Shown piece by piece: positions 54,262 to 63,900 of a stretch of 64,000 bases of DNA. Both the position numbers and the translations under genes were made by a program. Within the stretch, counting starts at the first letter, position 1; each line of letters opens with the position of its first letter. Location: positions 31,773,750 to 31,837,749 of the forward strand of contig CM022671.1 in the NCBI GenBank assembly GCA_012295275.1, in the 5' to 3' direction. This DNA is from Chrysomallon squamiferum (lineage: Eukaryota; Mollusca; Gastropoda; Neomphalida; Peltospiridae). The notes under the pieces are model-generated. The model searched no databases, had not been told where the DNA came from, and saw only the letters and a program-made list of their open reading frames with translations.

Positions 54262-54812
54262 TAGATAGATAGATACACCTCAGAATTTCCACCAAATGAT
54301 TGTTCAGCTCCTCCTTTAGTCCAGACAAAATAACATGAGTGAACTTGAAATTCCTGCAGCCACCAAACTAGTTTACTGGGCAGCCACAGATGTATGTAGG
54401 ACGTGCTTATTTACATTCTTTACACTGCACTTGTTGGTGGTGATGCTATATATTTTGCTTGAATTTAATGCTAGCTATGGCTTCTAAGACAAATGAGAGT
54501 GTCAGTCATGGTGTCAAATGTAAACACCAGTCCATATCAATCCAAGATAAAGTAGAACTGTTGACATCTACAGTACTGGTTCATCAACTGTTTATGATAT
54601 AAAGAAGCAAGCTCTTGTATTTCATTTATTTATTTAATTTACATTTAATATTTGTTTAATTTAAATTTCCTGCAGTCTGTGGTGTACTTTAGATGCATGT
54701 GTTGATGAATTATTATTATGTGACCACATTTGGTCCAGCAAAATGGTTAATCCAGCAAGGCTTTGGAACCAAGAGTGCTGGCAAATTGGTGGTGTACAGC
54801 ACACATATATTG

Positions 54813-54847
<35 letters not shown>

Positions 54848-54861
54848 TAACTATATATGTA

Positions 54862-54902
<41 letters not shown>

Positions 54903-54925
54903 AGAGAGAGAAAAGAGAGAGAGAG

Positions 54926-54969
<44 letters not shown>

Positions 54970-57900
54970 CTAAAGAAGCCTGTTAAAACAGAAGCAGTCT
55001 TAGTTTTCATGCTCTAATTCTGAATGGAACTTATTAACTGTTGCGTTAACTGAGAATTATATAGAAAAGTCTCTTTGATTTTTCCCTATGTAGTGAAGAA
55101 AAGCTCTAATCATTATTATTTGGTAGTACTGAAAGTGTGTCAAGCTGTCACACAACAAATCTCTTATAATTTTTCTCCATTCTTGAACATCCTTTTATTT
55201 TACACTATATCAATACAAATTAATTGTGAATAATTATTAAAAGTGATTTACGAAATCATACATACATTTCTTTAACAGGTAGTTTGCCATAATTCACTTC
55301 CAGTGACAGAGGAAAACGTGTTTTCATGATGTAACCAATAAGCCTGATGCCACCCTCACCAATATAAAAAAATACTGATAAGGTAGCTTGAATTCTACCT
55401 GCCACCCATGGTGTAAACACAATCTGCAACAAATGAATAAACGAATGTATAAAATGTGTGTGCTTCTGTAAGTATGTGTGTGTATGTGAGTGTGCATGTG
55501 TAAGTGTAAGCTATGTATAGATGGAGGTTGTCTTGGTGAATATGTGTGTATGTCTGGATGTGTCTCTGTGTGAGGGTGTGAGTATGGATTTGAGGGTGTG
55601 GGTATGAGTGTATGCATGTCTGTGTGAGGGGTGTGAGGGTGTGTGTGTGTGTGTGTGTGTGTATGTGCACATATCTGTGAATGTGTCTGTAAGTATTTGT
55701 ATCTCTCTCATTATATATATACATATATCTTTAAGTTATTAAAAGAATATATGATAAAGAGTTTAATATTTTATGAAGAAAACAAATATCTTACTCTAAC
55801 TAAAGATTTAACACTTTCAGTCTTTGCAGTAAATGTTGTGCCTATAGCTCCTCCACCTGAAAACTCTGTTTAAAAAAATAAATCGGCATAAAAGTGGAGA
55901 CCTTAATACATCATAATGCAATAATCCAAATTAAACAAAGTTCAGTGATTAGAACAAATATTTTGTGTGTAATTTACAAAATCTTACAAAATGTAATTTA
56001 CTACATTGTTTACTAATAAATTATAAGTTCCTTTAATTCACAAATTGCTGTTCCATCAATTAATTCTCTAAAGTTATCATGCTGTCAATATTATTTATGT
56101 TCTTTCATAATCTTTCACGCAATAGATATATATATACACATACACACACACACATACATGTACATATACATATATGTACACATATATTTTAAACATCTAA
56201 TAAACTGGATCAACTAAATTATATGAATATTTAGATTCCTTAAATAAAGTTAAATTAATCCTCCTTAGTAATATGAACATGTAAACTTGATTTATTGTGT
56301 TTTGAAAGAAAAAACATTTTAGATCTACACAGATCATGGATTATTCTGATATAAAAACCAGTTTTGTAGGAGTTATGGCTCTTGAAGTTGCCAGATCTGC
56401 TGGAAGACATTTTGATAAGAGAGCATTAACATTTTCTTTACCAGCCAGGAGCATATTGTAACCACACTTTCCAAAGGTTGTAACTGCAGTTTTGTGATCC
56501 CCAAAATATAAATTTGCAGTACATTTGGTATATTTCTGGCTCCAAAAATAAAGGAAAATGGATTATTGAACACAAACAACAACTTCATTATTGACTTTAT
56601 TTTGTTAAAAAAAGTAACATATTTAAGTTAGGGCAATTTATGAAATACATTTGACATCTGTGTCATAATTTAGGATCTTTAGAATGCATCTGAGTCAAAA
56701 ACAGAAACCTACCCATTAAACTACCCTTGTTTATATATATGGCTGATTAAAGCATTGCTAACTGTGATTTAAGACTTGTTTTGTAATGAACTATCACAAA
56801 TGTTACTTCATGCTGTCAAATAAGTAAGTAATGATAACTTACGTATTTTGAAAATGAATGGCCCCACTGGAAAACCTGCTAATGGAAATTTAAAGAATGG
56901 AATGTACATTTCTGATCTCTGTCCAGGTTTTGGATAAGCTCCTTCATCCTTCTTAAAATCAGGATTCTTAAGCTCCTCACTAAATTCAGCATATGGCTGT
57001 CTAGTCTGACTGTCCAGCTACAATTACAGTTTAAAAAAAAAAAAATATTATTTATCTACATAAATATTCTGTTTAAACCTTTATACTTAGATAGTACATA
57101 GCATGTAAGCATGTGTGTGTGTCTGTTTGTATGTTTCTATATTTGTATGTACATATGTATGTATATATATTTGTATATTTTTGTTTAAATAATTATTTTT
57201 TTAAATCAACCTTATTATTGAAGAAACTCAAAAAATATAACCTTAGATTAGAATACTGTAACAATTCAGCTTCATACATATAAATAAATCATGAAATTTA
57301 TCACTACACCCACCTGATTCCTGATTGCATTTCGCATGTCATTAACCTGCTCAACTAAATCTCCACTATCCAGGTTGAGATTGGACACAAGATTTGACAT
57401 GCCAGCCATGGATAAAGAGTCCAGATAATCTGTCTGCCTTTTCTCTCTTCCATGTCCATTTAGTTTCCATGCAGTGTCAAAGGATTCATCTGTCATATGT
57501 AGCATTGTGTAGTTATCAATCTCAGGCCTGTCCAGTAATGTAGATCTTTTGGTTCTAAGATGTGCTGTGAAGAAAACTATAATTTATATTGTGGATATAA
57601 TTACATGAAAAAATGTAAATATACCCTCCTAGATATGACATATTCACTAACATATTTACTAGACATTTGTTTGTGTATGCAAAGAAACTCACTTATACAG
57701 AGAAATTCATTGTTCAGTTTTTAAACCAGCAGTGAAAAGGGTTTTAAAATTGCGTTGTTATTGCAGTGTTGAGCCATCAGGCATGAAGCAGGTCAGTTCT
57801 GGGATTAATTACTCCAAAGCTAAAAGATAATTGGAAGGTGACAATACTAATGAGTAATATTAATAATAAACAGACTAAGAATACAGAAAGTAAAATTAAA

Positions 57901-60900
57901 AAAAAAGAAAAGAAATTATTCTATTTTATTTGCAAGTATCATGTTCTTGTCTCAGCAAATGATGTTTTTAAAGATGGGCTTTTTGGGTGGACATGGTAGA
58001 TATTATCACATTTTTTTTATTATATCCAAAATTGAAATTTTATACATTACCTCAAGCTTATATTTAAATAAATATGTAGAGAAAATACTTCTGTTATTAA
58101 AAAGCAAATGTAATTTCTTCCAGTAGCCTCTTATAAATAACCCATGTAATAAAGTCAAAAAGAATCTACAGCTTTAGGAACTATTGAGAAACATTTTTAC
58201 CTTAACCGTGACACATAAGTGTAATAAGAAATATACACACCTGTATAATCAACTTTCAAATGGTTGATGACTGGTATTCCAGGAAGACATAATCTACTAT
58301 TACAGAGAAGAAGTTTTATAGATATCTCCACAGTTGGAACCTTGAATCTAATGGTAGACTCTAACTTCAGAGAAAATCCAAACACTTTGATTCCAGATGA
58401 AAATAAGTCTTTGCTTCCTGTGAAAAAAAAACAAAAAACATTTCATTAATGTAATAGTACTGAATACAATATAAAAAAAAAAAAATAACACAAAACAATT
58501 AGCTAAAATATAATGTATTTTGTAACAACAAAGTTATAACATGGGTACAAAATAACCTTTCTGGACACAGATGATATGGAACATCTTTTAGACCTGATAA
58601 AATTAGAACTGGCAGTTGAAATTAATTAATTTACATTAAACATTTTTAAAAATTAATAATTACATTTTCTTGATACAGCCTGTGCTAATATTGATGTTAA
58701 TATACTTCATTTAATATTTTAATTTTTATTTAATATTTTTTAAACTAACAATCTGATTTTATTGGGTCAGCCTGCATTAATACACTTGTACCATTTATGC
58801 TCATACATTTCATTAGTCATTTGATTTACATTTAATTCTAGCAGGGCATGATGCTTTTTTGACATGGGAAGTATATATTTCATTGCTCAAAGGTATTTTG
58901 TTGAATTAAATTGTGACTTATTTTGATCCAGAAAAAAATGATAATCTGGAAATAATCAGTTTCATGGAAACTGGAAGTTTATTGGTTTAATGGATATAAT
59001 GGAACCAAAACAAACTGAATGTGAAAATTAGTTATTGGCAAAATAATGACCCTGCTTGTAAGGCTAATATTTATGATTTTAATATTTATGACTTTCTCTA
59101 TAACTTTTATATTATATGTAAGGCTAATAGTTATGACTTTTTCTTTAAGTCTTATGTTATATGTTATGTTACAGTTGTATTTTATAAGTTCAAGGTATAT
59201 ATGACGACATTTAGGTAATGTTTTGTATTTACACTAATGACTTTCTCTATTCATTTTATGTTATATTTACGATACATACGACTCAAAGTCAAGTTTTTAG
59301 AGTATCTGTCAGCAAACACTGACACAGTCAGTGCTGTGGGGTAAATCCGATATCCAGCTTTCAGACTAATAGATCTTCCAAAAACAGTAACTTTTGTCTC
59401 ACAGACTACACCCAGACAGTCATCATCAGCACTACACATTTGACCTGACCCTTTAGATATGCCATTTCTAAAATATGGACAAGCTGAAAACAAGAGAAGA
59501 AGATATGATGAAATTTGGTTCTTTGACACCTCAGCACTTACCAGATATTACAGACTTCTGTTTTGGCAAGTTTTGAAAATTAGGTTTTTAACCCTATAAG
59601 TGTCCCATACTGTCTGTGTTTTACTCACAACACTTTACTTAAATTTTATGGTAGGAATTAGTTAGTGAAATTATACATTTATATTTGGCAGAACTTTTTA
59701 TCTCATGGAATCATTTAGAGGCAAAAACCTATTAGTTCAATAGGTTTTTAGCAAGTCTTGCTTAGTATTTAAATGTTTCCAAGACTCAAATATTTTATCA
59801 GTAAATGGTTATTTTTTATTTACTTTTGTTGAGCTAGTAATCTATTTAGAAATTCCAAATGGTTGTTTCAGACTCCTCCTTATAAATTTAGATGTTAAAG
59901 ATACAAGATTTGATATCACCATAAGATGTTCTATAGTTCATTAATGGACTCTTTGTCTGTAAATATTTTACTCTACAACCATTTTCAGTGTGTATGTATA
60001 TACATAAACATATTATAAATATTAGAAAAAAGAAAAAAAACTATTTTTAGAGGGTTCATTATAGTCTAAATAAATATATTAACTATATGGACACTTATAA
60101 AACTTGTATGGGATTACTAAAAAAATCATTTTTTGAAAAAACATAAAAATAAATATATATTCTCTTTAAAATTTGATTTAAATCAAATATTATTAAGTTT
60201 TACACATTTTATTTTTATTTTTTAAATAAAGAAAATGATATATCATGGTTCTCATTGTGATGTTTGTGTTAGATTTTTTTCCAACTTTGAAAGGTTGATG
60301 CAGGTAAAATGGCCAAAAATATTTACAAGTACAGGAAGCATTTTCTGTTGACCAAGTTTTATAATACTTACTAATAGAAGCTGAATTTTTTAACATAGAA
60401 AGAAAACCAAATTTTCCTCCAATAAAAGGCAATTTGAATTTTTTCATAAATTTGCCCAAAAGTCCAGATGAGAAACCATTCACCAAACCAGCAAGTGGCT
60501 TTTTCAGAAGATTTTTCAATTTCGTCTTCATTAATTTCAGTCCATTGAATCTGCCTTTGAGAAAGTCTACACTGCCTATCATGTTCATGACATTCTTAAG
60601 AGAAAAACTGCCCATGTTAATTTTGTCAAAAAAGTTCTTCATGTGTCCACTGAAATTTTAATAATAACAAATAAAAATAAAAATAATATTAATAGTCATT
60701 TTCTAGAATGTGGAATATTCTGTGAATCAAAAAGCTAATCCATGTATATTTTCTAGAAAATACAAATCTTTTCATATATTGATATAAAATTATGAAACTG
60801 CTATGAAACATGTCAGTATTATTTTTGGAATCACTGATTAATTATTAGGGGTTTAAAATCAAGTTGGACTGCAGGTTTGTGTGCAACTTCTTCAAAACAG

Positions 60901-63900
60901 AACAAAGCAGGTTTCAGATTAAAGTGTACTTGTGGAGATATGAAGAATTGGGTTTTTTATTTGTTTTCTGCTGTCCAGTCTTAACAACAGAAATGTACAG
61001 TTTACATATATCTGTATTTTTGTAGTCGTGATATCATTAATACGAGGTAGATATATTTGGTCTAATATTTATTCTAGTATGAAACAAAATATAGCTATTA
61101 GATTACTCTGTACACAGTGATGTTGAAATTCCAGTCATAACAGAGTAAAATGGAGGTGTTCACATGCTTTGTAGCAGTTTCTACTGTGAAACTTTGTTGT
61201 TAGTGAAGACAGGTTGCCCAAAACAAAAAATATTAGCTTAGAAGTATAAAGAATTTTATTGGACTATTTATTCAAACTGCATGAGGTGTGCTGTAAATGA
61301 CATGATATCACAATTACTACATACTGAGCAATCCACTGCATGATTTCATATCACAAATGGTGCATTGATGTGTATACAAGATAATGGTCTATGTATAAAA
61401 TCATTGATTCATAATGTCTCATTGTCAGTATAGCTCACCTTTGACACCTAATTATTATTAATATAAAGATGCATCATTTTACTGATTCACTGGCTACTGA
61501 AGGATAATTGAATGTAATATAAATAGACAATGTAACTTACCCTAGATTGTTAAATATGTTGCCTAAATTTGGGGCCTTAATAGAGAAATCTCCAAACATT
61601 GAGAGAAATCCTTCAACTGAAGACATCAGAGACTTGGGAATGAAGTCAAGCTTTTGTATTTCTTTCATTATAAGACCAGATGCAAATTTTACTGCTGCTC
61701 TTCCCACCTTTTCTAAAAATGTTTTAAATCCTTCAAGTAATTTACCATTTTCAAATATCTGTCCAATATGTTTGATTGTGAAATCTTTACACTTCTGGGT
61801 CCATTTTGGGATTATTTTTAGAGAATCCAGAAATGGAGAAGGGTCAAGATAAAAACAACCACCGTTGTCATTGGTTTTCTTGCGCATGGCAACATGAATA
61901 TGGCTGACACTGCAGTCATTGTTCCCTGCAGAAATGCCAATATTTTTACTGGCTTCAACATAAATACCATCACTGTCTTTTTCTGGATACTCAGTGTTTG
62001 GAATTATATTAGATATAATGATTTCATAGTTTGACAGATCAGACCCTACTGGCCTCAGAAGCAGAGAGCCATCCTTTTCTTTGAACACCATAGCATTCAC
62101 TGGACAAGGTATCTGCAAAACATGAAACAGATTTCAGCTTTTAAATTTTTATACTGTTTTAGATCATTAAAATATCACAAAGAAAAAAGAAATTATATAT
62201 GGTAATGGAGTACATATGAAAATATGATTTCAGATATTTAAACATGCTTAATTTTTGCAGTTTTGTATGTATGTATGTAGTAGTAAAATATTTTCATGAA
62301 TTTTTCATTTTTTTGAGATACATGAATGCATGATCCATATATAGTATATTTACATGTTAGGAGATGCATGCAAACATTTACATCTTTGGAGACATATGAT
62401 GTATGTATATAATACATGCATGTTTATCCATGTATACAGTAAATTTACATGTTTTGAGATGCATGGAATGTATTTGTATACTGACATGTTTGAAGATGCA
62501 TATTTACAATATGTGCTTTTGAATGCATGAATGTATGGATACAATATATTTACATATGCTTTGAATGCATGAATGTATGTAAACAGCATATTTATATGTG
62601 CTTTGCAATGCACAAATGGATGTATACAGTAAATTTACATGTACATTGAATGTATGAATGTATGTATACAGCATATTTGCATGTGCATTGCAATGCATGT
62701 GTAGAGCATATTTACATGTGCTTTGAGATATATGAATGCATGCATACAGTATATTTAAATGTATTATATTTACATGTTTTTTTGAGATATATGAATGCAT
62801 GCATATTTATATTGATTGGAGATACATGAGATTTAGATCTGTTTGCATATGCATCTATATGCATTTACATGTGTGTGTGTATATATATATATATATACAG
62901 TATATCCAAATATAACAATGTTTTTTGAAATATTTCCTGTGATAAAGACAAACATGTTTGTAAACTAATTTAACTAATATTCTGAATATTTACTGTCCAA
63001 TCCTTGTTGCTTTCCCAAATCAAGTCCACACCAGGTGTTGTGTATTTTTTACAGGTGTCTGTTGGGTAGGTACCACAACCACATGTATCATCACATCCTT
63101 TTCTTTGACTAGGAAACTTTTCGTAGAATTTGTTGCCAAACAAAGCATGGATTGTAGATTTAACTTTCTCAACTCTGAAAAGGAAAAGCACAAAGATACT
63201 TTCATTCATTTATATGAAGCTGTAAGACACAAAATGTATTTTGGGATTCAACACGATATAATCATAGGTCTGCCATTCTAAGGGAGGAGGCAGGCAGAAA
63301 CTGATCTCCAAATTAGGGTAAAACATAAACAAATGTTGAACTTCTCTTTATCTGTGTAAAATTTGGACAATCAAATCCTTGGCCTCCTGCCTTTAACCCA
63401 TGTACACAGCTGTTTTTGTTTGCTAAATGGGATAGTTTGTATTATTATTTGGAAACAAAAACAAATTCAGTTTAATAAATATTAAAAGTTAATTACATAA
63501 ATAAATAAATAAATAAATAAAAATATATATGTATATATATTTTTTTAATTTAAACAATTTTAACACAGTGACAAATTTTAAATATTAAAAGACAGTGACA
63601 AAAACAAGAATATCTACGCTTCTTTAAATGCCTCAAAAGATGACTGCATCATTTCTGTAGCAAGTTCTCGACTGTCAGATGCATCCTGAAATCTCTTTGG
63701 TGCTCGCTTTTGTATGTTTTTCAAATGTCCAACTAAAGTGTCCACATCTTTCTGTATATTGATCATCCCTTTTTGAACTGAATTACCCTAAAAAATAAGA
63801 ACATTCTTTTAAGAAATCCAAATTTAAAACTATTGATAAATCCTTAGTAATTCATGATTTACTGAAATCTCATTTTAAATTCAACTATAATTACCATTTA

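Noticed and set aside
56373-56588. 71-residue minus-strand frame in an intron of gene C
   Set aside because: The neighbouring exons 57017-56843 and 55865-55795 join in phase without it, and it has no paired acceptor and donor.
62350-62800. Tyr/His/Cys-rich minus-strand frames
   Set aside because: They read the TACATG-rich minisatellite and lie in an intron of gene C.
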